A stretch of 5,608 nt of DNA from an uncultured Erysipelotrichaceae bacterium (GCA_902800255.1 CADCDV010000042.1:1-5608), one strand, 5' to 3'. Positions 1 to 5,106 are shown, numbered from the stretch's first letter. Notes: generated by a model not told the origin, from the sequence alone. Program-made: numbers and translations.

Positions 1-1
1 C

Positions 2-334
2 ACGTTCTTAGCGAAGGACACAACGATATCAACATCAGGAGTGGATGAGCAATATAGAATCCACTCCGATGGCAATATGTATTCCCATCTCATAAATCCG
101 AAGACGGGGTCTGCAAAGGTGAACGACACCAAAGAAGCCGTACTTGTTGGAAGAGATGGCTCTATTGGTGACGCTTTAGCGACCGCCTTCATCTTCATGG
201 ATAATGAGGAGAGGCTCTCTCTTGCAAGCAAAGAAAACATCAAATACGCGATATATGATGGGGACAGCCCCCATTATGGCTGGAGCTATATGAGTGAGGG
301 CCTCGATATCGAGCCAAGGAAAACAACCAAATAG
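2..334 (+). CDS. FAD:protein FMN transferase (ApbE family), C-terminal part, 5' end outside the window
   Basis: ApbE enzymes cleave FAD and attach the FMN half covalently to a Thr or Ser of target flavoproteins, usually outside the membrane. The frame is open from base 2 and gives the last 110 residues; a full protein is about 300-350. Family landmarks appear in order: ISTSG (residues 9-13), HLINPKTGSA with the conserved Asn/Asp-Pro-x-Thr-Gly turn, then GDALATAFIF, where the Asp and the Thr four residues on match the Mg2+-binding pair of characterised ApbE proteins. The GTG at 41 is internal: the STSG block just before it belongs to the same fold. With the EetA-like and EetB-like genes downstream, it may play the role of FmnB, which flavinylates an exported electron carrier. 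The family call is firm; the FmnB role is inferred from context, since the N-terminus and target are not visible. Confidence 0.88.
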   Translation, partial: TFLAKDTTISTSGVDEQYRIHSDGNMYSHLINPKTGSAKVNDTKEAVLVGRDGSIGDALATAFIFMDNEERLSLASKENIKYAIYDGDSPHYGWSYMSEGLDIEPRKTTK

Positions 335-629
335 CCGCATTTGCCCTATAAGAACGGATGCTAGGCAAAACCCATTTAAATAGCATTCAAAAATGTTAGT
401 TAAACCGTGTCTAAAGAGGACTTTTTTTGACTTTTTAAAAATTAGTCCCGTTAACATAGGGTTTTTGGTATATAAATGATTAATCGAAAGAAAAGCGTAT
501 AAAAGTACGGAAAAACAATCGTTTCGCGGACAACATAATAAGAATCTTTCTGGAGCTTTTTGTGTAATTCCCAGTCAAGAAGTAGAATATCAAGCGAATT
601 AGATAAAAATAAAAAGGAACAACAAAAAC
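335..629. other. A+T-rich intergenic gap of 295 nt, no gene seen
   Basis: This gap separates the ApbE-family gene from the DUF4303-like gene, in contrast to the tight spacing downstream. No convincing gene was found. Near the start, TTTGCC (340-345) can pair with GGCAAA (364-369), but no T-run follows, so it is not a good terminator. GGACT (418-422) pairs with AGTCC (444-448) around a T/A-rich centre; a T-run follows its left arm rather than its right. The second half probably holds the promoter and leader of the downstream genes. Confidence 0.5.
466..474 (+). promoter_or_regulatory. Possible extended -10 promoter for the 630-2545 gene group
   Basis: TGGTATATA (466-474) fits an extended -10 element (TG, one base, then TATATA), with TATAAA overlapping at 471-476. 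No good -35 box lies 17 nt upstream. A separate TTGACT at 427-432 could be a -35 element, but its partner near 451 (TTAACA) is poor. If used, this promoter would leave a leader of roughly 150 nt before the start at 630. It is a candidate only. Confidence 0.25.
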
Positions 630-1220
630 ATGATCGACATCAAAAACGCCATCAAAACCAAAATCAAATCCATCATTGATACATGGGACGAAGATGGCAT
701 ATACGCCATATCTTTCTTCGTCTATTCAAATGAAGCGTATGAATATAACGGCTTCTCTAACGTCAGTGAATTCCTGATCAGCTACAACGCTGAATCCGAC
801 TGCGAAGGTGCAGGGGAACTTGACGAAGAAAGATGGAACTACGCTTTCTGGAGACAGGATGAGCAACCAATCATCTATACCTCAGAAAAGAACCCTCTCA
901 CCGATATGCTCTATGATTGGTACAAAGAACAGGGTTTAACGAATCTCGGTGAGGAAGATTATGAATCTTCTTACGATGAAGGCCGCTACATCGGCAAAGG
1001 ACCAGTAGGCCATTATGAGCTCCTTAGCCTAATTGCTGACATTGCCTTAGAACTCCAAAACGAAGGATATGTGAAAGAAAGGTTCGGCAAACCTCTTCCT
1101 ATCATCATCCATGGTCTTGAATATCCTTGGTATGACATCGAAGCGACCAAGAAAGGCAATCCTAACGGAGAAGCCAACACTTTCTTAGAGGCTTGCAAAG
1201 AACTTGGCTTTGGCTGGTAA
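630..1220 (+). CDS. DUF4303-like protein of unknown function
   Basis: A 196-residue, acidic, soluble protein with no signal peptide or membrane segment. The ATG is preceded by AAGGA (614-618) at an 11-nt distance, a usable ribosome site. The likeness to DUF4303 is from memory: an opening helix followed by a YAISFFVYS strand, a region rich in Asp/Glu, a central ERWNYAFW block (the family tends to have a Trp-x-x-x-x-Trp segment), and an ending with IIIHGLEYPWYDIEAT and a NPNGEANTFLEAC helix. Proteins of this kind are uncharacterised; some relatives sit near polymorphic toxin and immunity genes. Its stop lies 12 nt before the EetA-like start, so it is probably cotranscribed with it. Why it sits between the ApbE-family and EetA-like genes is unclear, and I infer no function. 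The gene is clear; the family name is tentative. Confidence 0.8.
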   Translation: MIDIKNAIKTKIKSIIDTWDEDGIYAISFFVYSNEAYEYNGFSNVSEFLISYNAESDCEGAGELDEERWNYAFWRQDEQPIIYTSEKNPLTDMLYDWYKEQGLTNLGEEDYESSYDEGRYIGKGPVGHYELLSLIADIALELQNEGYVKERFGKPLPIIIHGLEYPWYDIEATKKGNPNGEANTFLEACKELGFGW

Positions 1221-1232
1221 CATAATGTTTTG

Positions 1233-1631
1233 ATGAATAAGTTTCTCTCATTGCTCAAAAAGTTCTGGATCGACGTCGTCGTCGTATCTTCTCTTCTTGT
1301 CCTTACGGGGGTTACTTTCGCCATGGTTTATTTCCCAAAGAATAATGAATCCCTCATCGCGAATATCTATCTCAAACAAGAGAAGGTACATTCCATCAAC
1401 CTAAGCGAGTTAGGTGAGGAATCAATCATATACACAGTGAATATAGATGAGGACGAACACGTCCATATCGAAGCAAAACATAACGCCATAAGAGTGGTGG
1501 AATCAACCTGCCCTCACCAGTATTGTGTCCATACAGGCTGGATTGACTCCGAAGGAAGATCCATCATCTGTGTCCCATATGAGCTTGTCATATCAATCGA
1601 AGGCAACGCTTCCTTCGATGTTGAGGTATAA
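1233..1631 (+). CDS. eetA: EetA-like membrane-anchored protein with NusG domain II
   Basis: A 132-residue protein with one N-terminal membrane segment (about residues 11-34, FWIDVVVVSSLLVLTG onwards) and an external beta-rich domain of about 95 residues. The domain matches the NusG_II family (formerly DUF1312), not the transcription factor NusG: ESTCPHQYCVHTGWI, then GRSIICVPYELVISI, with Cys93, Cys98 and Cys113 at the usual family places. In Listeria and related Firmicutes, EetA of this type is needed for extracellular electron transfer through flavins; its exact chemistry is not settled. The ATG at 1233 is chosen over the adjacent TTG at 1230. The upstream Shine-Dalgarno is weak, so translation may depend on coupling with the gene ending at 1220. 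The eetB start follows 4 nt after this stop, as expected for this pair. Confidence 0.85.
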   Translation: MNKFLSLLKKFWIDVVVVSSLLVLTGVTFAMVYFPKNNESLIANIYLKQEKVHSINLSELGEESIIYTVNIDEDEHVHIEAKHNAIRVVESTCPHQYCVHTGWIDSEGRSIICVPYELVISIEGNASFDVEV

Positions 1632-1635
1632 GAAG

Positions 1636-2178
1636 ATGAATACGCGTAGAGTCATCCAACTATCCATCTTCCTCGCCCTCTCGGTGATACTCGGTTACAT
1701 CGAGTCCTTTTTGCCATCATTCGTTCCTGGAATCAAATTAGGCCTTGCTAACGTCATCATCCTCATCACCCTTCTCTATTTCTCCTGGTGGCAGGCTCTT
1801 CTTCTTTCCATCATCAGAGTCTTTATTGTTTCTCTTCTCGTTGGATCCATCTTCCAGTTTGGTTTCTATGTGTCTCTAGCAGGGGCTCTAGCCTCATTCC
1901 TCATCATGTTCATCCTTCATATCGTCTTCAAAGAGAAGATATCCGTCTTTGGTGTGTCGATCGCAGGTTCTTTCTTCCATGTGACCGCTCAATTATTCAT
2001 GGTGTTCATCCTCATGAACTTCAATACTGGGACCTTCTATTATCTCCCTTGGCTCATGCTCTTCTCTTTCCCAATGGGTGCTCTCACAGGCTTCATTGTC
2101 GATCTGATTCAAAAAAGCCCAATTAGAATAGCCCTAGCCAAAGAAAACGCTAAAGGAAAAACAAAAAATGATAAATAA
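1636..2178 (+). CDS. eetB: EetB-like Gx_transp family integral membrane protein
   Basis: A 180-residue, very hydrophobic protein with about six predicted membrane segments (roughly residues 6-26, 30-49, 51-72, 74-100, 105-128 and 133-157) and a short basic, hydrophilic tail. The family signature is plain: IESFLPSFVPGIKLGLAN at 22-39, with the conserved P-G-x-K-L-G-L-A-N run. The family was long annotated as heptaprenyl diphosphate synthase component I, though the fold is that of a small transporter-like membrane protein. In the flavin electron-transfer locus it is EetB, partner of EetA. The ATG at 1636 is preferred to upstream in-frame starts (1525, 1618), which would overlap eetA; GAGG at 1623-1626 lies 9 nt before it. 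Spacing from eetA is 4 nt, and the stop overlaps the next gene by 11 nt, so these genes form one operon. A role in lipid precursor synthesis is less likely given the neighbours. Confidence 0.85.
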   Translation: MNTRRVIQLSIFLALSVILGYIESFLPSFVPGIKLGLANVIILITLLYFSWWQALLLSIIRVFIVSLLVGSIFQFGFYVSLAGALASFLIMFILHIVFKEKISVFGVSIAGSFFHVTAQLFMVFILMNFNTGTFYYLPWLMLFSFPMGALTGFIVDLIQKSPIRIALAKENAKGKTKNDK

Positions 2179-2545
2179 ACCAATTCAGATATTAAAGTTA
2201 ATGCATATAGCTCTTACCAAGGAATGGGAAAGAGAAAAAGATGAGAAATTAGGACTCTATCTTTCAGAAGCCGACCCATTCGTTACCGGTGATGACAGCG
2301 CCGACCCCGTTGTTTTCGAAGACTTCAAAGCTGCGTTTGAGAAATATGGCAGTTACGATGATTACGGGTATTCTTTCATCGAACGGTACCTTGCAGAGTT
2401 GGATCCTTTTTATTGTGATTTAAAGAGGTTTTTTGCCCGAATCGAAAAACAGCAATACCTAACTGACTCTGAAAAGTACAGTTCCATGTCGGATGATGAA
2501 CTAATAGACCTTTTTCATCTACATGAATTTGAAGGCAAATCATGA
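2168..2545 (+). CDS. Small acidic protein of unknown function at the operon end
   Basis: I do not recognise this 125-residue protein. It has no signal peptide or membrane segment, is rich in Asp, Glu, Tyr and Phe, and looks mostly helical. Segments that look conserved are YLSEADPFV, then DSADPVVFEDFKAAF, then YSFIERYLAELDPFY. The ATG lies inside the end of eetB (11-nt overlap, different frame) and has AAAGGA (2152-2157) 10 nt upstream, so the start is good and translation is likely coupled. It is the last gene before a strong terminator. The small acidic form and the second uncharacterised acidic protein in the same operon recall immunity or adaptor proteins, but that is only an impression; a role in electron transfer is equally unproven. 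Confidence 0.75.
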   Translation: MINKPIQILKLMHIALTKEWEREKDEKLGLYLSEADPFVTGDDSADPVVFEDFKAAFEKYGSYDDYGYSFIERYLAELDPFYCDLKRFFARIEKQQYLTDSEKYSSMSDDELIDLFHLHEFEGKS

Positions 2546-2589
2546 AGTCTCAAACGGTCTTTAGTTCCTATTTCCTATAACAATTGCTT

Positions 2590-2630
2590 AAGGCAGGGGG
2601 GAGCTATCAATTGCTTCTCCCTGCCTTTTT
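2590..2630 (+). terminator. Strong intrinsic terminator of the eet-like operon
   Basis: The arm 2590-2604 (AAGGCAGGGGGGAGC) pairs with 2613-2627 over 15 positions with only two G.U wobbles, around an 8-nt loop, and runs into a T-tract (2626-2630). It lies 45 nt after the stop of the last gene and marks the operon end. Confidence 0.9.
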
Positions 2631-2779
2631 GTTTGTCGGCGTGACATCCTTAGAAACTTGGCGTTGAGAATCATCCAAATTTGCGGTTCATGACTTTGAA
2701 TTGACTAAGAATGGAACGTTTGATCTACAGGCTCTTCTTCAAGAAGAAGGGTAGAATACCTAACTATTATTTATTTTAG

Positions 2780-2808
2780 TTGCCCTTAGAAAACGCACTA
2801 AGTATAAT
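2780..2808 (+). promoter_or_regulatory. Promoter of the tRNA-Ala/tRNA-Met operon
   Basis: TTGCCC (2780-2785) and a perfect TATAAT (2803-2808) are separated by exactly 17 nt, with an A+T-rich stretch upstream (2761-2779) that could act as an UP element. Transcription would begin near 2815, about 30 nt before the first tRNA. This is the best promoter in the window, as expected for stable RNA genes. Confidence 0.8.
2790..2801 (+). repeat. 12-mer AAAACGCACTAA, copy 1, in the tRNA promoter spacer
   Basis: The same 12 bases recur at 3122-3133 upstream of the abiE pair. Here they lie between the -35 and -10 boxes. The role is unknown; the match could be a shared protein-binding site or a duplicated promoter fragment. 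Confidence 0.5.
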
Positions 2809-2844
2809 TAAACCCGCTCGATTACGAAAACCGAGTGACTTAAT

Positions 2845-2920
2845 GGGACTTTAGCTCAGCTGGGAGAGCGCGTGCTTTGCAAGCATGAGGTCGAGGGTTC
2901 GAGCCCCTTAAGTTCCACCA
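2845..2920 (+). tRNA. tRNA-Ala (anticodon TGC)
   Basis: A full 76-nt cloverleaf. The acceptor GGGACTT (2845-2851) pairs with AAGTTCC (2910-2916) with one G.U pair, and ACCA is encoded at 2917-2920. The D stem GCTC/GAGC is perfect. The anticodon stem CGTGC/GCATG holds the loop TTTGCAA with TGC at 2878-2880. The T stem GAGGG/CCCTT surrounds TTCGAGC. It is first in an operon with tRNA-Met, which begins 7 nt later. Confidence 0.97.
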
Positions 2921-2927
2921 TAAAGAT

Positions 2928-3004
2928 GGCTGAGTAGCCCAGTTGGTTAGAGCAACCGGCTCATACCCGGTATGTCGAGGGTTCGAGTCCCCCCTCAGCC
3001 ACCA
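2928..3004 (+). tRNA. tRNA-Met (anticodon CAT), probably elongator, with two arm mismatches
   Basis: A 77-nt cloverleaf with encoded CCA. The acceptor GGCTGAG/CTCAGCC is perfect, so it lacks the unpaired first position of a bacterial initiator. The anticodon stem ACCGG/CCGGT holds the loop CTCATAC with CAT at 2962-2964; this lacks the initiator's GGG/CCC stem and favours elongator Met. tRNA-Ile with a lysidine-modified CAT is the other possibility and cannot be excluded by eye. Two mismatches stand out: C12.A23 in the D stem (2939 and 2951) and A50.C64 in the T stem (2978 and 2992). Confidence 0.93.
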
Positions 3005-3014
3005 AAACGCAAAC

Positions 3015-3052
3015 AAAATCCCGAAAAGTCTTGAAGGCATCGGGATTTTTTT
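3015..3052 (+). terminator. Intrinsic terminator of the tRNA operon
   Basis: AAAATCCCGA (3015-3024) pairs perfectly with TCGGGATTTT (3040-3049) around a 15-nt loop, and the T-run continues to 3052. It begins 11 nt after the CCA of tRNA-Met and insulates the tRNA genes from the toxin-antitoxin pair. Confidence 0.88.
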
Positions 3053-3085
3053 GTATTTCGTTCCGTTCAGAATTCGTAAAAAAGC

Positions 3086-3105
3086 GTAAAATGACCGTCT
3101 TTTAC
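3086..3105 (+). promoter_or_regulatory. Near-palindrome upstream of abiEi, possible operator
   Basis: GTAAAATGAC facing CGTCTTTTAC forms a 20-nt inverted repeat: the outer six bases match exactly, and the GAC/GTC centre matches if one T is bulged. A second imperfect repeat follows: GAAACTTTAT (3107-3116) against ATAAAGAGTTTC (3146-3157), with one inserted A. Characterised AbiEi antitoxins repress their own operon by binding inverted repeats at the promoter, so these are natural candidates. Binding is inferred. Confidence 0.4.
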
Positions 3106-3115
3106 AGAAACTTTA

Positions 3116-3167
3116 TTGCTAAAAACGCACTAAACATCTTTAAATATAAAGAGTTTCAGTGTAAAAT
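3116..3167 (+). promoter_or_regulatory. Likely promoter zone of the abiE operon
   Basis: Two weak options are visible. TTGCTA (3116-3121) with TTAAAT (3140-3145) has an 18-nt spacer. TTTAAA (3139-3144) with TAAAAT (3162-3167) has a 17-nt spacer; its -10 box lies only 9 nt before the start codon at 3177, which would give an almost leaderless message. No Shine-Dalgarno precedes 3177, which fits the second option. The choice cannot be made by eye. Confidence 0.35.
3122..3133 (+). repeat. 12-mer AAAACGCACTAA, copy 2, in the abiE promoter zone
   Basis: Exact copy of 2790-2801. In both places it lies just downstream of a TTGC-starting possible -35 box, at slightly different distances (10 and 6 nt from the first T of that box). 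Confidence 0.5.
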
Positions 3168-3176
3168 GCGTATGGT

Positions 3177-3914
3177 ATGAAAAACCATCAATTCCTAGAA
3201 ACCGCGTTATTCACCTTTGAGGAAGTCCTTTCTACTGGGCTAACGGAGAAAGGGGCCCTCTCCCTTTTGGCGAGTCTTAAAACGAAAGGCGTCATCGTGC
3301 GTTTACGCAAAGGTCTTTACGCCACGATCAATCCCATAACCAAAGGACTTTATGCTTCACGCTACGAAATTGGCTGCGCCATTCATCCCGGCGGGGTCAT
3401 CGGCTATCTTTCTGCTTTGAACTACTATGGTCTTTCCCACCAGGCGAACCAAGAGGTTACCGTAATCACACCGCTTCGCTATAACGAGGAAGACGTCGAA
3501 GGGACCACCTATCGCTTTGTTTGCGAAGACATCTCACGCGATGTGTCCGCTTTATTTGGCAGTGCCCCATTGCGCGTCTGTTCCATAGAAAGGGCGGTGG
3601 TGGATTGCCTTGACCGTCCCGACCTTTGCGGTGGTATGGAGGAGATCTGGAATTGCTTACGTGGCCTTCGATACCTCGACGAAAAGAAAGTCGTCTCCAA
3701 CCTTGAAGCGAAAAACACCAAACTCCTTTATAAGAAAGTTGGGTTTGTTCTTGAGACGTTGGGGATGAAGGGCCTAAGCCCCGCGTTCTACGACCTTTGC
3801 AAGCAAAGAATGTCAAATCGGCGGGACGATTTACGCGACTACCCGTCCGAGCCAGGGCTTTCCTCCAGCGAATGGAATCTGGTCTACCCTGAATATATGA
3901 AGGAGGTTGAGTGA
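3177..3914 (+). CDS. abiEi: AbiEi-like type IV antitoxin and autorepressor
   Basis: A 245-residue protein. The N-terminal winged helix-turn-helix (about residues 8-55) has the usual layout: FTFEEVLS, LTEKGALSLLASLKTKGVI, then the wing VRLRKGLYATINP, whose R-x-x-K-G-x-Y/F run is typical of AbiEi-type regulators. The rest (about 60-245) corresponds to the family's C-terminal domain, with VIGYLSALNYYGL, APLRVCSIERAVVDCLDRP and a closing SSSEWNLVYPEY. Known AbiEi proteins repress their own operon and neutralise the AbiEii toxin without a stable complex (type IV). ATG 3177 is the first possible start, as an in-frame TAA lies at 3162-3164; no Shine-Dalgarno precedes it. The toxin start follows its stop after one base. 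Thirteen of 15 arginine codons are CGN, unlike the genes around it, suggesting foreign origin. The pairing with a nucleotidyltransferase makes the call firm. Confidence 0.88.
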   Translation: MKNHQFLETALFTFEEVLSTGLTEKGALSLLASLKTKGVIVRLRKGLYATINPITKGLYASRYEIGCAIHPGGVIGYLSALNYYGLSHQANQEVTVITPLRYNEEDVEGTTYRFVCEDISRDVSALFGSAPLRVCSIERAVVDCLDRPDLCGGMEEIWNCLRGLRYLDEKKVVSNLEAKNTKLLYKKVGFVLETLGMKGLSPAFYDLCKQRMSNRRDDLRDYPSEPGLSSSEWNLVYPEYMKEVE

Positions 3915-3915
3915 T

Positions 3916-4854
3916 ATGGAAATCAATGCAAAGCGCATAAACGAACTCGCCAAGGAAATGGGTTTCATCCGCGATAATCTTGAGAAAATGGCACGCCTAT
4001 TGCAAATGCTCGAGGTCCTTTTCGCTTCGCCTTGGAAAGACAAACTCGTCCTCAAAGGCGGAACGGCGATCAATCTCTTTTACGCTGGATTACCTCGTCT
4101 TTCCGTCGACATCGATTTGGATTATTGCGGCGCCAGTAAAGAAGAAACCATGAAGGATAAAGCCGCGATTTCAGATTTCGTTTCCGGAGCGTTGCTTCCT
4201 TTGGGATATCGTCTTTCGGATGCGGGGAAAACCTATTATGCCTTGGATTCCTTCGTTCTGAACTATGTCAACACGGCAGGAAATCAGGACAACGTGAAGA
4301 TCGAAATCAACTACTTGGATCGCTCCCATATCCTCCCCATTCAAGTAAGCCAAGCAGATGTCGTTGGCATTCGTGGAGACTCACAGGTTCGTTTTTTGGC
4401 ACCCGAAGAACTCTATGGCAGCAAAATCGCCGCCTTATTATCGCGCGGGAAGCCACGGGATCTGTTTGATGTTTGCCATGCGTTGGAAAACGGGATAATC
4501 GCGGCCACTCCGATGTTGCGGAAGTGCGCTCTTTTCTACGACTGTATCGGCGGCAAAAACCTGGCGATTTCGCGAGAGCCATTTGATTTCATAAACCTGA
4601 CCAAACGGGATTTCCAAAGGATGCTTTTACCTATGCTTCAAAAAGGGGTGTCGTTCCATCATGAAGAGGCGATATCTAAGGTCTCTTCTTTCCTAACTCA
4701 ATTATTCCAATTCGAAAACGGTGAAGTAGAGTTCGCTCGTCAATTCGCGTCAAAAGACTATTGCCCGGATCTCCTTTTTGATGATTCAGAAATCATAAAG
4801 CGAATCCAAAACCATCCCATGGCGCTTTGGAGAACGCGCAAAGAAGGGGATTGA
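3916..4854 (+). CDS. abiEii: AbiEii-like nucleotidyltransferase toxin
   Basis: A 312-residue protein of the AbiEii/AbiGii family (DNA polymerase beta-like nucleotidyltransferase fold). Visible motifs: KGGTAINLF at 47-55, then SVDIDLD at 63-69 giving the metal-binding D65-x-D67; VKIEIN at 127-132 with K128 and E130; ELYGSKIAALLSRGKPRDLFDV at 165-186 with K170, R181, D182 and D185, the usual later motifs. All core residues seem present, so it is probably active. Relatives stop growth; the mycobacterial homologue MenT3 adds pyrimidines to tRNA 3' ends and blocks aminoacylation. ATG 3916 is chosen because AGGAGG (3901-3906), inside the end of abiEi, lies 9 nt upstream; a TTG at 3907 would abut that site. 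The strong ribosome site contrasts with the absent one at abiEi. Sixteen of 18 arginine codons are CGN. The nucleotide used and the target are unknown here. Confidence 0.9.
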   Translation: MEINAKRINELAKEMGFIRDNLEKMARLLQMLEVLFASPWKDKLVLKGGTAINLFYAGLPRLSVDIDLDYCGASKEETMKDKAAISDFVSGALLPLGYRLSDAGKTYYALDSFVLNYVNTAGNQDNVKIEINYLDRSHILPIQVSQADVVGIRGDSQVRFLAPEELYGSKIAALLSRGKPRDLFDVCHALENGIIAATPMLRKCALFYDCIGGKNLAISREPFDFINLTKRDFQRMLLPMLQKGVSFHHEEAISKVSSFLTQLFQFENGEVEFARQFASKDYCPDLLFDDSEIIKRIQNHPMALWRTRKEGD

Positions 4855-4952
4855 TTGAGTCATCGAGAATAAGGTGGTTACACGCGTTCTCGCCATTCGT
4901 TAAGGACGGAGAAGAAGCTTGTTTTTGTGAAAAGTTTTACATTATCATAATG

Positions 4953-5033
4953 GTGTCCAGCAAGAGGGACGTTAATACCCTTGCATCAGTCGGGCCAGAG
5001 ACTAAAAACCTGTCCGCGCAGTGCCGGCGACAC
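4953..5033 (+). other. Foldable G+C-rich stretch, possible small RNA or attenuator leader
   Basis: GTGTC (4953-4957) can pair with GACAC (5029-5033), enclosing a hairpin GCAAGAGGG/CCCTTGC (4960-4968 with 4978-4984, GA bulged) and a possible AGTC/GACT hairpin (4988-4991 with 5000-5003). Alternatively GTCG (4989-4992) plus GGC (4993-4995) pair with CGAC (5028-5031) and GCC (5023-5025), which would occupy the 5' arm of the terminator that follows. An A+T-rich segment before it (CATAAT at 4945-4950) may be a -10 box, with no good -35. It matches no RNA family I recognise. The pairings are seen by eye only. Confidence 0.3.
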
Positions 5034-5052
5034 TAAAAAACGCCGTTTTTTT
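5025..5052 (+). terminator. Intrinsic terminator
   Basis: CGGCG (5025-5029) pairs perfectly with CGCCG (5041-5045) around an 11-nt loop and is followed at once by seven T (5046-5052). It would end transcripts from the abiE pair or from the foldable stretch just upstream. The stem is short but all G+C. Confidence 0.7.
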
Positions 5053-5076
5053 ATCCCCCGGTTCTTTAACGCGTCC

Positions 5077-5106
5077 TTGACATGGGACCCACATTGCTTC
5101 TAACTT
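5077..5106 (+). promoter_or_regulatory. Probable promoter of the lipoprotein gene
   Basis: A perfect TTGACA (5077-5082) is followed after 18 nt by TAACTT (5101-5106), a weak -10 box. It lies between the preceding terminator and the start codon at 5151, giving a leader of about 40 nt. Confidence 0.45.

Noticed and set aside
480..602. Open stretch of about 40 codons on the + strand before the DUF4303-like gene
   Set aside because: No start codon, no ribosome site and no recognisable motif; chance openness in A+T-rich DNA is enough.
1525..1635. Upstream extension of eetB into eetA
   Set aside because: The extra 37 residues are a shadow of eetA in another frame and do not resemble the family; the ATG at 1636 gives a normal-sized protein.
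2665..2753. Short open frames between the operon terminator and the tRNA promoter, possible gene remnant
   Set aside because: Fewer than 30 codons, no ribosome site and no family likeness. I see nothing supportable between 2634 and 2779.
2840..3040. Open frame on the - strand across both tRNA genes (66 residues, with a GDSNPRHTGYEP-like run)
   Set aside because: This is the well-known false protein made by translating the reverse of adjacent tRNA genes; the tRNAs explain the sequence.
3907..3915. TTG start for the toxin, three residues earlier
   Set aside because: It directly abuts the AGGAGG sequence, leaving no spacing; the ATG at 3916 has the ideal 9 nt.
4827..5036. 69-residue + strand open frame starting with TTG inside the toxin gene
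   Set aside because: No ribosome site, no recognisable domain, and it runs through the foldable stretch and into the terminator stem.
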